Source of the DNA: Halorubrum sp. DM2
GTDB taxonomy: Archaea > Halobacteriota > Halobacteria > Halobacteriales > Haloferacaceae
Length of the DNA stretch: 64,000 nt
Direction: 5' to 3'
Assembly: GCF_901686465.1 (NCBI RefSeq)
Contig: NZ_LR594487.1
Span: 2,927,773-2,991,772 of the forward strand
In this document: piece by piece, positions 34,268-42,140 of the stretch
Position numbering within the stretch: position 1 is the first letter of the stretch
Layout of the letters: the number at the start of each line of letters is the position of its first letter
The notes under the pieces: generated by a model
Databases searched by the model: none
What the model saw: only the letters and a program-made list of their open reading frames with translations
What the model was told of the DNA's origin: nothing
Program-made: the position numbers and the translations under genes

Positions 34268-34735
34268 ATGCCTCGCGTCCCCTCCGACGGCGAGGATGTT
34301 TCCTCGATCCGCGTCTCGCTCGCCCGGAGCGGCGGCACTCGTCGCCCCTGCGTCAGGCTCCCGGCCGACGACGCGCTCGACGGCCGCGTCGAGTCCGGCT
34401 CCTGTGACGCGTTCGGCGTGAGCGCGGGCGATATCGTTCGGATCGCGATCGACCGCGAGGAGTACCACGCGCGGGTCGCGAGCGACTCGAAGGGGCGGTT
34501 TCTCCGCGGCGCGTTCGACAACCGGCGGCTCGCGCGTGACGCCGGCGAGGGGACGAACCGGCTGGCCGAGTGGCTCGACGCGAACGAGCGGGAGCCGGGC
34601 GAGAGCGTCGTCCTCGACGTCGTGGTACCCGGCGAGCTGTACGGCCTGCGGATCCCGGGTGAGCGGACCGTCTACGACGCGAACCGTGGTCCCCGCTCGT
34701 CGCTCGCGGACATCGCCCGCGACGTGGACGGGTAG
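34268..34735 (+). CDS. Haloarchaeal DUF7112-like protein
   Basis: The 155-residue protein has two beta-rich halves. One contains VRIAIDREEYHARVASDSKG, then RFLRGAFDNRRLARD and NRLAEWLDANEREPGESVVL, ending YGLRIPGERTVYDA. It resembles a haloarchaeal family I remember as DUF7112, of unknown role. The pattern suggests an SH3-like or OB-like barrel that could bind RNA, which fits its place 9 bases after rps6e. The start at 34268 gives an immediate transition from the upstream stop. Confidence 0.65.
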   Translation: MPRVPSDGEDVSSIRVSLARSGGTRRPCVRLPADDALDGRVESGSCDAFGVSAGDIVRIAIDREEYHARVASDSKGRFLRGAFDNRRLARDAGEGTNRLAEWLDANEREPGESVVLDVVVPGELYGLRIPGERTVYDANRGPRSSLADIARDVDG

Positions 34736-34841
34736 GCGCGGCGGCCGCGAGACGCGCGGCGGCCGCGAGGCGAGACGCGCGCCGAGCCACCGCCCGCGAC
34801 GGGTCGAACCGCTTATTCTCGCTCGGCTCCGATGTCTCTTC

Positions 34842-35927
34842 ATGCAGGAGGTCGACGCGGATCTGACGACACTCGACCGCGCGATCATCAACGCGTTCCA
34901 GGGCGGCTTCCCGGTCGTGGGGCGTCCCTTCGACGCGGCGGCGGCCGTACTCCGCGAGCGCGGCGTCGACGTGACGGGCCCGGCGCTGTGCGAGCGCGTC
35001 CGCGAGCTCGACGAGGCGGGAACCTTATCGCGGTTCGGCGCGCTCGTCAACGCCGAGGAGATCGGCGGGGCGGCGTCGCTCGTGGCGATGCACGCGCCGG
35101 CGGACCGCTACGAAGAGATCGCGGAGACGGTCAACGAGTTCACCGCGGTCGCGCACAACTACGAGCGGGAACACCCCCATCTCAACATGTGGTTCGTGGT
35201 GAGCGTCGCGGACCATCCCGACCCGGACAAAGACGGGAGCGACCGCGTCGAGGAGGTGTTAGCGGAGATCGAGACCGCCACGGGCCAGGAGACGTACAAC
35301 CTCCCGAAGCTCCGGGAGTTCCACGTCGGCGCGAAGTTCCTCGTCGACGGGCCGGTCCCCGACGGCGACGTCGACCTGTCGGAGTTGGGCCCCGACGTGG
35401 CTCCGAGCGACCGCGGGACGCTCACCCCAGACGAGCGCGACCTCGTCGTGGAGATTCAGGGCGGGCTGCCGGTGACTGAGACCCCGTACGCCGACGTGGC
35501 GGCGGCGCTGGACGCCGACGTCGACTGGGTGATCGAGACGATAAAGCGGTTCGAGCGGGAGGGGAAGGTGCGCCGCGTCGGCGTCATCCCGAACCACTAC
35601 GCGCTCGGCTACACGGAGAACGGGATGACGGTGTGGAACGTGCCCGAGGAAGTCTTAGACGAGGTCGGTCCCGCCGTGGCGGAGTTGGACTTCGTCACGC
35701 ACTGCTACGAGCGCCCTCGGCACGCGGGCGTCTGGGAATACAACTTCTTCGCGATGACGCACGGCCGCACCGAAGCAGAAAGCGAGCGCCGGATCGCGGA
35801 GGTGAGAGAGCTGATGGACGAGTACTGGGACGTCGGCGCGGACGACTGGGACACCCTTTTCTCGACGCGCATCCTGAAGAAGACCGGCATCCGCATCGCG
35901 GACCGGGCGGACAGCAACACGGCGTGA
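34842..35927 (+). CDS. ahbAB: Siroheme decarboxylase, AhbA-AhbB fusion
   Basis: This enzyme removes the acetate side chains of sirohaem to give didecarboxysirohaem in the alternative haem pathway. The 361-residue protein is two Lrp/AsnC-like modules in tandem: TTLDRAIINAFQGGFPVVGRPFD (about 9-31) and DERDLVVEIQGGLPVTETPY (about 194-213) start the HTH halves. Each ends with a ligand-binding ferredoxin-like fold carrying NYEREHPHLNMWFVV and CYERPRHAGVWEYNFF. These segments contain the conserved Tyr and His of sirohaem decarboxylases. In many organisms ahbA and ahbB are separate genes. It leads a cluster with precorrin-2 dehydrogenase and hemA. TATA-like GCTTATTCTC lies about 27 nt upstream. Confidence 0.9.
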   Translation: MQEVDADLTTLDRAIINAFQGGFPVVGRPFDAAAAVLRERGVDVTGPALCERVRELDEAGTLSRFGALVNAEEIGGAASLVAMHAPADRYEEIAETVNEFTAVAHNYEREHPHLNMWFVVSVADHPDPDKDGSDRVEEVLAEIETATGQETYNLPKLREFHVGAKFLVDGPVPDGDVDLSELGPDVAPSDRGTLTPDERDLVVEIQGGLPVTETPYADVAAALDADVDWVIETIKRFEREGKVRRVGVIPNHYALGYTENGMTVWNVPEEVLDEVGPAVAELDFVTHCYERPRHAGVWEYNFFAMTHGRTEAESERRIAEVRELMDEYWDVGADDWDTLFSTRILKKTGIRIADRADSNTA

Positions 35928-35947
35928 CCCGCCGAACCGCGACGCCC

Positions 35948-35954
35948 GGAGGTG
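35948..35954 (+). promoter_or_regulatory. Strong ribosome binding site deciding a GTG start
   Basis: GGAGGTG, complementary to the 16S rRNA 3' end, lies four bases before the GTG at 35959 within an operon. This supports that start for the precorrin-2 dehydrogenase gene. Confidence 0.7.
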
Positions 35955-35958
35955 CGCC

Positions 35959-36651
35959 GTGACCCCGCTGTACCACGATTTCGCCGGGGAGACGGTGGTC
36001 GTCTTCGGCGGCGGCTCGGTGGGGTCCCGGAAGGCGCGTGGGTTCGGCGACGCCGCGCGCGTCGTCGTCGTCAGCCCGGCGTTCGACGAGCGACTGCGGT
36101 CGCTCGCGGACGGGCGGGGCGGAGATGGTGGCGGAAACGGCGAGGGCGACCCGGCGATCGAACTGGTCCGCGCCGCGCCGTCTCCCGGCGACGTCGCGGG
36201 GTGGTTCGACCGACTCGACCCGGCGCTCGCGGTCGCCGCGACCGACGACGCGGCCGTCAACGCCGCCGTGGAGTCGGCCGCGCTCGACCGGGGCGTGCTG
36301 GTCAACCGGACGGACGTCTCGGGCGACCGCGACGCCGGGAGCGTCGTGGTGCCCGCGACCGTCGAGGACGACCCGGTGACCGTGGCGCTCTCGACGGGCG
36401 GAACCAGCCCCGCGCTCGCGAAGGCGCTGCGGGAGCGGATCGAAGCGGAGATCGACGGCGCGGGGGAGATGGCGAGGCTCTCGGGGGAGATCCGCGAGGA
36501 GCTGAAATCGGACGGAATCGCGCCCGAGAAGCGCCGCGAAGCGGTCCGGCGCGTCGTCAGATCGCGGGGGGTTTGGAAGGGTTTACAAAAGGGGAGATCT
36601 TACGGACGGCAAGAGGCTGACACCGTGATCGAGGAGGTACTCGACCGATGA
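35959..36651 (+). CDS. Precorrin-2 dehydrogenase / sirohaem ferrochelatase (CysG N-terminal domain, Met8 type)
   Basis: The 230-residue protein begins at a GTG and has TPLYHDFAGETVVVFGGGSVGSRKARGFG, an NAD-binding Rossmann fold (GGGSVGxRK, broken here for length) at about 11-25. Later VLVNRTDVSGDRDAGSVVVP and VALSTGGTSPALAKALRERI are the dimerisation and catalytic parts of Met8-type proteins. It oxidises precorrin-2 to sirohydrochlorin and may insert iron. The product is the precursor of sirohaem for AhbAB next door. It overlaps hemA by ATGA. Confidence 0.86.
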   Translation: MTPLYHDFAGETVVVFGGGSVGSRKARGFGDAARVVVVSPAFDERLRSLADGRGGDGGGNGEGDPAIELVRAAPSPGDVAGWFDRLDPALAVAATDDAAVNAAVESAALDRGVLVNRTDVSGDRDAGSVVVPATVEDDPVTVALSTGGTSPALAKALRERIEAEIDGAGEMARLSGEIREELKSDGIAPEKRREAVRRVVRSRGVWKGLQKGRSYGRQEADTVIEEVLDR

Positions 36652-37988
36652 GAGAGACGGGCGCGATCGCCGGCGTGAGCGTCGCCCACGCCGACGCGAC
36701 CGTCGACGAGATCGAGGCCGCCGGCGGCGACGGCGTCCGCGCGACCGTCTCGGACCTGCTCGCACGCGAGGGCGTCGAGGAGGCGTTCGCGGTACAGACG
36801 TGTAACCGCTCGGAGGCGTACGTCGTCACCGACCGCACGGTCGACGGCACGACCGCCCTCTCGACGTTCGCGCCGGAGGTACGCGGCGGCGCGGTCCGCC
36901 GGCTCGACCACGAGGAGAGCTTGGAACACCTGATGCGGGTCGCGTCCGGGCTGGAGTCGCTCGTGCTCGGCGAAGACCAGATCATCGGGCAGCTGCGGGA
37001 GGCCTACGAGGAGTCGAAGTCCGCCGGCGGCATCGGGCCCGTCCTCAAGGACGCGGTGACGAAGGCGCTCCACGTCGGCGAGCGCGCCCGGACGGAGACG
37101 TCGATAAACGAGGGCGTCGTCTCGCTCGGCTCCGCGGCGGTCCGGCTGGCGGCGAGCGAGATCGACCTGACCGACGGGACGGCCGTCGTCGTCGGCGCGG
37201 GCGAGATGGGCACGCTGGCGGCCCGCACGCTCGACGACACGCCGGTCTCAGAGATCGTCGTCGCCAACCGCACCGTGCCGAACGCGGAGTTCGTCGCGGA
37301 GGAGGTCGACACCCCCGCGGAGGCGGTGTCGCTCGCGGACCTCCCCGCGATGATCCCGGACGCCGACCTCGTCGTCACCGCGACCGGGAGCCCGGACCTG
37401 ATCGTCCACCCGTCGTACGTCGACGACGCCGGCCGGCTCGTCTGTATCGACATCGCGCAGCCCCGCGATGTCGACCCGGCGGCGGGGGCCCGCGAGGGCG
37501 TGACCGTCTACGATATCGACGACCTCGAAGACGTCACCCGGCGGACCCGGGAGAGCCGCGAGCAGGAGGCCCGCGAGGTCGAGTCCATCATCGACGAGGA
37601 GTTAGCGCGCATTCTGAAGGCGTACAAGCGTAAGCGCGCCGACGACGCCATCTCGTCGATGTACGCCGGCGCTGATCAGGTGAAGGCGCGCGAGCTCGAC
37701 CGCGCGATGTCGAAGCTGGAGGCACAAGGCGACCTGACAGAGGCGCAGCGCGAGACGGTCGAGGATCTGGCGGACGCGCTGGTCGGCCAGCTGCTCGCGG
37801 CACCGACCCGGTCGCTGCGGGATGCGGCCGGCGAGGACGACTGGGAGACGATCCGGACCGCGCTCCGCCTGTTCGACCCCGAGTTCACGCCCGAGGCAGA
37901 CGAGGCGGCCGAGTCCGACGCCCCGGACGCGGGGATCGGTTCGCCCGACGCGATCCCAGACTCTGTCGCCGAGGAACTGGACGATTAG
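36648..37988 (+). CDS. hemA: Glutamyl-tRNA reductase
   Basis: The enzyme reduces glutamyl-tRNA(Glu) to glutamate-1-semialdehyde, the first committed step of tetrapyrrole synthesis. The 446-residue protein has FAVQTCNRSEAYVVTD (active-site Cys at about residue 50), LEHLMRVASGLESLVLGEDQIIG, an NADPH Rossmann fold VVVGAGEMGTLAARTL (about 185-200), and a long helical C-terminal dimerisation domain (ELDRAMSKLEAQGDLTEAQR). A further acidic 30-residue tail is species-like. It is the last gene of the cluster; hemL and hemB are not in the window. Confidence 0.94.
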   Translation: MRETGAIAGVSVAHADATVDEIEAAGGDGVRATVSDLLAREGVEEAFAVQTCNRSEAYVVTDRTVDGTTALSTFAPEVRGGAVRRLDHEESLEHLMRVASGLESLVLGEDQIIGQLREAYEESKSAGGIGPVLKDAVTKALHVGERARTETSINEGVVSLGSAAVRLAASEIDLTDGTAVVVGAGEMGTLAARTLDDTPVSEIVVANRTVPNAEFVAEEVDTPAEAVSLADLPAMIPDADLVVTATGSPDLIVHPSYVDDAGRLVCIDIAQPRDVDPAAGAREGVTVYDIDDLEDVTRRTRESREQEAREVESIIDEELARILKAYKRKRADDAISSMYAGADQVKARELDRAMSKLEAQGDLTEAQRETVEDLADALVGQLLAAPTRSLRDAAGEDDWETIRTALRLFDPEFTPEADEAAESDAPDAGIGSPDAIPDSVAEELDD

Positions 37989-38524
37989 ATCGGTTCCGGT
38001 ACGACCCGGGTCCGTTCTGTCCTGTACTGTTCTGTCGCGGAGAGGTCTCTCTGAAATCGTCGCGACCGGTTAGCGAGTCGAGCGGGAGCAGCAGAGCGAC
38101 GATCACCGAAGCCCCGGCCGCTCGGCTGTACGTGTTTTCCTCCGTTGAGAGTGACTCCGTGACCGTGACCACCGAAGCCCCAGCCGGAAGGGCGACACAC
38201 GCTCGCTGCGCTCCTCGCTCAGTCGCTGACGCTCCTTCGCTGCGGTGCTTACGTCGCCTGTGTCGCCCTTCCGGCTGCCCCTTCGATTCCCGCCCCGCAC
38301 AGCACCGCAACCGCACCTCACGCCTCCCCAGCCTCGTCGGTCGCCGTCGCTTCGCTCGGCAACCGACTCCCTCGCGCGACGCTCCTCGGCCGCGATACGG
38401 CCTCGGAGGCGCGCGCCACCGCAGCAATCACGAATAAACGGTCGTCTGCGACGCGGTCGCCTCCGAGTAAAATCGATCTTGGCGGACCGCCGCGCTTTAT
38501 TTCCCGCCCGAATCACGAACCCGT
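37989..38524. other. 536-bp intergenic region between hemA and the Nif3-like gene
   Basis: It is the longest non-coding gap in the window and is occupied by repeat copy C (38107-38423) plus about 100 bases on each side. The 3' part contains a TATA-like GCTTTATTT at 38491-38499 for the next gene. Short frames across the repeat encode Arg/Ser-rich low-complexity peptides and are not believed. Confidence 0.65.
38107..38423 (+). repeat. Structured intergenic repeat, copy C
   Basis: The 5' module CGAAGCCCCGGCCGCTCGG (38107) precedes the core CGAAGCCCCAGCCG (38173) by 66 bp. An 18-bp perfect inverted repeat, AGCCGGAAGGGCGACACA (38182-38199) with its complement at 38259-38276, encloses conserved sequence including CTTCGCTGCGGTGCTTACG. 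A second pair, GTCGGTCGCC/GGCAACCGAC (38336-38345, 38358-38367), has one G/T-type mismatch. The third is GGCCG/CGGCC (38388-38392, 38398-38402), flanked by imperfect arms. Confidence 0.85.
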
Positions 38525-39301
38525 ATGGAACTCTCCGAGTACGTCGACCGACTCGACGAGCGACTCGACACGGCCGCGTACGCCGATGTCGACGCGAGCG
38601 CGAACGGACTTCAGGTGGGGCCGGACGATGCCGAGATCGAGCGCGTCGCCTTCGCGGTCGACGCCGCGCGGGCGACGATCGAGGCCGCCGCGGACGCGGG
38701 CGCGGACCTCCTCGTGGTCCACCACGGGCTCTCGTGGGGCGGCATCGAGCGCGTCACCGGACGGGCGCACGACCGGATCGCGGCCCTGATCGGGAACGAC
38801 CTCGCGCTGTACGTCTCACATCTCCCGCTCGACGGGCACGCCGAGTTGGGCAACGCCGCGGGGGTCGCCGAGGAGGTGGGGCTGACCGACCGCGGGCCCT
38901 TCGGCGAGATCGGACCGGTCACGATCGGGACGATCGGCGAGACGCCGGAGCCGCGGTCGGCGGCCGCGATCCGCGAGACGCTCGACGGGTTCGAGGGCCA
39001 GCCCGACGGCGAGGCCTCGCCGACGCGCGTGATCGACTTCGGCCCGGACCGGATCGAGCGCGTCGCGGTCGTCACCGGCTCCGGCGCGGACTGGCTCGAC
39101 GAGGCGGTCGCGGCCGACGCGGACGCGCTGATCACGGGCGAGGGGAAGGGGAAGCTGTACCACGAGGCGCGCGAGGCCGGCCTCACCGTCTTCCTCGCGG
39201 GCCACTACGCCACCGAGACGTTCGGCGTCCGGGCGCTGGAGTCGCTGTCGAGCGAGTGGGGCGTCGAGACGACGTACGTCTCGCACCCGACCGGGCTGTA
39301 G
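38525..39301 (+). CDS. Nif3-like dinuclear metal-centre protein (DUF34)
   Basis: The 258-residue protein begins [20 protein letters not shown]. The family metal ligands are [14 protein letters not shown] (HH at about 65-66), [15 protein letters not shown], and the late [16 protein letters not shown], with Glu in [17 protein letters not shown]. This is the GTP cyclohydrolase I type 2/NIF3 family; several members have been linked to GTP cyclohydrolase or metal-chaperone activity. Substrate here is unknown. TATA box about 29 nt upstream. Confidence 0.88.
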   Translation: MELSEYVDRLDERLDTAAYADVDASANGLQVGPDDAEIERVAFAVDAARATIEAAADAGADLLVVHHGLSWGGIERVTGRAHDRIAALIGNDLALYVSHLPLDGHAELGNAAGVAEEVGLTDRGPFGEIGPVTIGTIGETPEPRSAAAIRETLDGFEGQPDGEASPTRVIDFGPDRIERVAVVTGSGADWLDEAVAADADALITGEGKGKLYHEAREAGLTVFLAGHYATETFGVRALESLSSEWGVETTYVSHPTGL

Positions 39302-39404
39302 GCCGGCGCGGACGGTCGCGGCCGATCCCTCGCCGCGAGCGCTCGGCTGCCGGCCCGTCGCCGCCGAACGCAACCCTTACCGCTCGCGTCCGCGCAGTCG
39401 GGGT

Positions 39405-40952
39405 ATGCGCGATCACTTCGAGATCCGGGACCACGACGCCGCCGGGCGGATCGGCCGGCTGGAGGTCCCGCGCGCCGACGTCACGGTCGAGACGCCGGCG
39501 CTCCTGCCCGTGGTCAACCCCAACGTGCTCACGATCGAGCCGTCGCGGCTCGAAGCCGAGTTCGGCGCGGAGATGCTGATCACGAACTCCTACATCATCC
39601 GCAGCACCGACCGCATCCGCGACCGCGTCGTCGACGAGGGGCTCCACGACTTCCTCGGGTTCGACGGGGCGATCATGACCGACTCCGGCTCCTTCCAGCT
39701 GGCCGAGTACGGCGACATCGACGTGACGACCGAAGAGATAATCGAGTTCCAGCGGCAGATCGGCAGCGACGTGGCGACGCCCGTCGACGTGCCCACGCCG
39801 CCCGACGCCGACCGCGAGCGCGCCGAGCGCGAACTGGCGACGACCCAGCGAGCGCTCGCGGACGCGGAGAGCGCGGAGACCGGCGAGATGCTCGTCAACG
39901 CGCCGGTTCAGGGGTCGACGTACGCCGACCTCCGCGAGGAGGCGGGCCGACACGCGGCGGGGACCGACCTCGACGTGTTCCCGGTCGGCGCGATGGTCCC
40001 GCTGCTCAACTCCTACCGCTACGCCGACACCGTCGAGGCGGTGCGCGCGGCGAAGCGCGGACTCGGGCCGGGCGCGCCGGTCCACCTGTTCGGGGCCGGC
40101 CACCCGATGATGCTGGCGCTCGCGGTGGCGGCCGGCTGCGACCTGTTCGACTCGGCCGCCTACGCGCTGATGGCGCGCGACGGCCGCTACCTCACCGTCT
40201 CGGGGACGGAGCACCTCGAAGACCTCGACTACTTCCCCTGCTCGTGTCCGGTGTGTGCCGAACACACGCCGGCCGACCTCCGCGCGCTCGACGGAGCCAG
40301 CGGTGACGGAGACGAGGGCGACGGAGACGAGGGCGACGGAGACGGCGGCAACGGCGACGACGGGCCGACCGCCGAGCGACTGCTCGCCGAACACAACCTC
40401 CACGTCACCTTCGAGGAGCTGCGCCGCGTGAAGGAGGCGATCCGGTCGGGCACACTGCTCGAACTGGTCGACCGCCGCGCCCGCGGCCACCCGGCGATGC
40501 TCGACGGCTACCGCGCGCTGCTCGACCACGCCGACGAACTGGGGCGGACCGACCCCGGCTCGAAGGACGCGTTCTTCTACACGTCCCACGAGTCGGCCCG
40601 GCGACCGGAGGTCGAGCGGCACCGCGACCGACTGGCTCGGCTGGCGACGCCCGAGCGACTCCTGCTCACCGAGTCGAAGGCCCCTTCCAGCCACGACTAC
40701 GACGCCGTGTGGCGCGTGAAACCCCCGTTCGGCCCGTACCCGCCCGCGCTCGCCGAGACGTACCCGCTCACCGCCGAGGTGCCCGAACGGACCGACGACG
40801 CGGCGCAGGTCGCGGCCGCGGAGAGCGTGGTCGCGCTCGCGGCGGCCAACCCCGAGACCGCCCTCACGCTCGGGCACGACGCGTGGTGTGAGCTCGCGCT
40901 CGACCGGCTGCCCGACCGCGTCGAGACGGAGAACCTGCGGACGCTCGGCTGA
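39405..40952 (+). CDS. tgtA: Archaeosine tRNA-guanine transglycosylase
   Basis: TgtA exchanges guanine-15 of tRNA for preQ0, the first step of archaeosine formation. The 515-residue protein has the TIM-barrel catalytic part: [40 protein letters not shown] (catalytic Asp), [40 protein letters not shown] and the zinc site [13 protein letters not shown]. An acidic insert after the zinc motif is a 15-bp tandem repeat at DNA level. The last 130 residues form a partial C-terminal region (ending [19 protein letters not shown]) but no PUA domain is obvious, as in the split haloarchaeal TgtA/ArcS arrangement. Confidence 0.92.
   Translation: MRDHFEIRDHDAAGRIGRLEVPRADVTVETPALLPVVNPNVLTIEPSRLEAEFGAEMLITNSYIIRSTDRIRDRVVDEGLHDFLGFDGAIMTDSGSFQLAEYGDIDVTTEEIIEFQRQIGSDVATPVDVPTPPDADRERAERELATTQRALADAESAETGEMLVNAPVQGSTYADLREEAGRHAAGTDLDVFPVGAMVPLLNSYRYADTVEAVRAAKRGLGPGAPVHLFGAGHPMMLALAVAAGCDLFDSAAYALMARDGRYLTVSGTEHLEDLDYFPCSCPVCAEHTPADLRALDGASGDGDEGDGDEGDGDGGNGDDGPTAERLLAEHNLHVTFEELRRVKEAIRSGTLLELVDRRARGHPAMLDGYRALLDHADELGRTDPGSKDAFFYTSHESARRPEVERHRDRLARLATPERLLLTESKAPSSHDYDAVWRVKPPFGPYPPALAETYPLTAEVPERTDDAAQVAAAESVVALAAANPETALTLGHDAWCELALDRLPDRVETENLRTLG
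40305..40349 (+). repeat. 15-bp tandem repeat inside tgtA
   Basis: GACGGAGACGAGGGC occurs twice exactly (40305-40319, 40320-40334) and a third time with two changes (40335-40349). It encodes a DGDEG repeat in an acidic loop. The unit length of 15 preserves frame when the copy number changes. Confidence 0.9.
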
Positions 40953-41090
40953 CGGGTGGAGCGTTCGACCGCGGACCGGTAGCGTCCACAAAAACGAGCC
41001 GCAGCCGTGACCGAGTCGGACCGAATCAGGTCGAGCCGGGTCACATCGGGTCAGACCGGATCGACCGTCGATTCGGTGATGTCGTGCGCG

Positions 41091-41423
41091 TCAGTCGCGG
41101 CGGTGCCCGAGCGGCTTCTTCTGGTCGACCTCGACCTCGACGTGGATCGAGTCGGGGAAGTCGCGGCCGACGACGTCGCGCGCGATGTCGTCAGCGCCGT
41201 GGATCTCCATCGAGCGCCGGTACACGTCGTAGCGCCACGGCGAGAACTCGTCGCCGGGCGCGAGGTTCTTGTACAGCGGGACGGTGACGGTCTCCGAGGG
41301 GGTCGCGTGCGGTCCCTTACACTCAGCGCCTTTGCGTTCGAGCGTCTCTTTGAGCTCTTGGACGGTCTCGACGAGCACGTCTCGGTCGCCGGACGCGAAG
41401 TCGAGTTTCGTGACGAAGGTCAT
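41091..41423 (-). CDS. Ribosomal protein S10-like (uS10 family paralogue)
   Basis: The 110-residue protein has uS10 features: MTFVTKLDFASGDRDVLVET, RKGAECKGPHATPSETVTVP, and YDVYRRSMEIHGADDIARDV then FPDSIHVEVEVDQ. Haloarchaea encode a separate true S10, so this is the second uS10-fold paralogue of unknown role, probably a translation-associated protein. The C-terminal KKPLGHRRD is basic. The start at 41423 follows a TATA-like GTTTTTACC about 38 nt upstream. Confidence 0.78.
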   Translation of the reverse strand: MTFVTKLDFASGDRDVLVETVQELKETLERKGAECKGPHATPSETVTVPLYKNLAPGDEFSPWRYDVYRRSMEIHGADDIARDVVGRDFPDSIHVEVEVDQKKPLGHRRD

Positions 41424-41596
41424 GGCTGGGGGTCGTGCGTGGATGGCCGCCCGAGCGGTAAAAACGCATCTACCCGCGGTCGGCGCGCGCGCTCGGCCCG
41501 CGAGTCCCGCCCTGAGACCGGTCGATCCCGCCGCGTCGTTCGGATCTGTTCGGGAGTCCGACACGCTCTTTAGGGGTGATCGCTTACCTGCGGCCA

Positions 41597-42043
41597 ATGA
41601 CGGTCGAAGCGACCAGCGCCGGAGCCATCCTCTTCCGCGATACCCGCGGCGAACGGGAGTACTTGCTCCTGAAGAGCCGGCCGGGGGACTGGGAGTTCCC
41701 CAAAGGCGGGGTCGAGGGGGACGAGGAGCTCCAGCAGACGGCGATACGAGAAGTCGGCGAGGAGGCCGGGATCGAGGATTTCCGGCTGATCGACGGGTTC
41801 CGCGAGGAGTACGACTACGTGTTCGAAGCGAACGGGAAGACCATCCACAAGACGGTTCACCTGTTCATCGCGCGCTCGTTCGAGGCGAGCGCCGAGCTCT
41901 CGAAGGAACACCGCGACCTCCAGTGGCGCGACTACGACCAGGCGCTCAACACGATCACCCAAGACGGTCCCCGAGAGATCCTAGAGGAGGCCCACGAGTA
42001 CCTCGACGAGCGGAAAGACGAGGAGAGCGGGAAGTACGTCTGA
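41597..42043 (+). CDS. Nudix hydrolase, diadenosine tetraphosphatase type
   Basis: The 148-residue protein has the Nudix box GGVEGDEELQQTAIREVGEE (Gx5Ex7REUxEE) at about residues 37-57. Before it are AGAILFRDTRGEREYLLLKS and DWEFPKGG, after it EYDYVFEANGKTIHKTVHLF. The arrangement WEFPKGGVEGDE is that of Ap4A hydrolases; they remove alarmone-type dinucleotides. Metal and substrate identity are by family. TATA-like CTCTTTAGGG is about 25 nt upstream. Related to the window's idi only by fold. Confidence 0.88.
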   Translation: MTVEATSAGAILFRDTRGEREYLLLKSRPGDWEFPKGGVEGDEELQQTAIREVGEEAGIEDFRLIDGFREEYDYVFEANGKTIHKTVHLFIARSFEASAELSKEHRDLQWRDYDQALNTITQDGPREILEEAHEYLDERKDEESGKYV

Positions 42044-42140
42044 CCGCCGTTCGCGCCCTTCCGGCCGCGACGACCGGACCGGTCGGTCGCGTCGCCGCCG
42101 AGCGGTCCGCTTTTGTCCGCCCCCGACGACTGTTCGGGCA

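Noticed and set aside
38132-38437. 101-codon frame through repeat copy C on the plus strand
   Set aside because: It crosses all three hairpins, is Arg/Pro/Ser-rich and lacks start context; the region is better explained as structured non-coding DNA.
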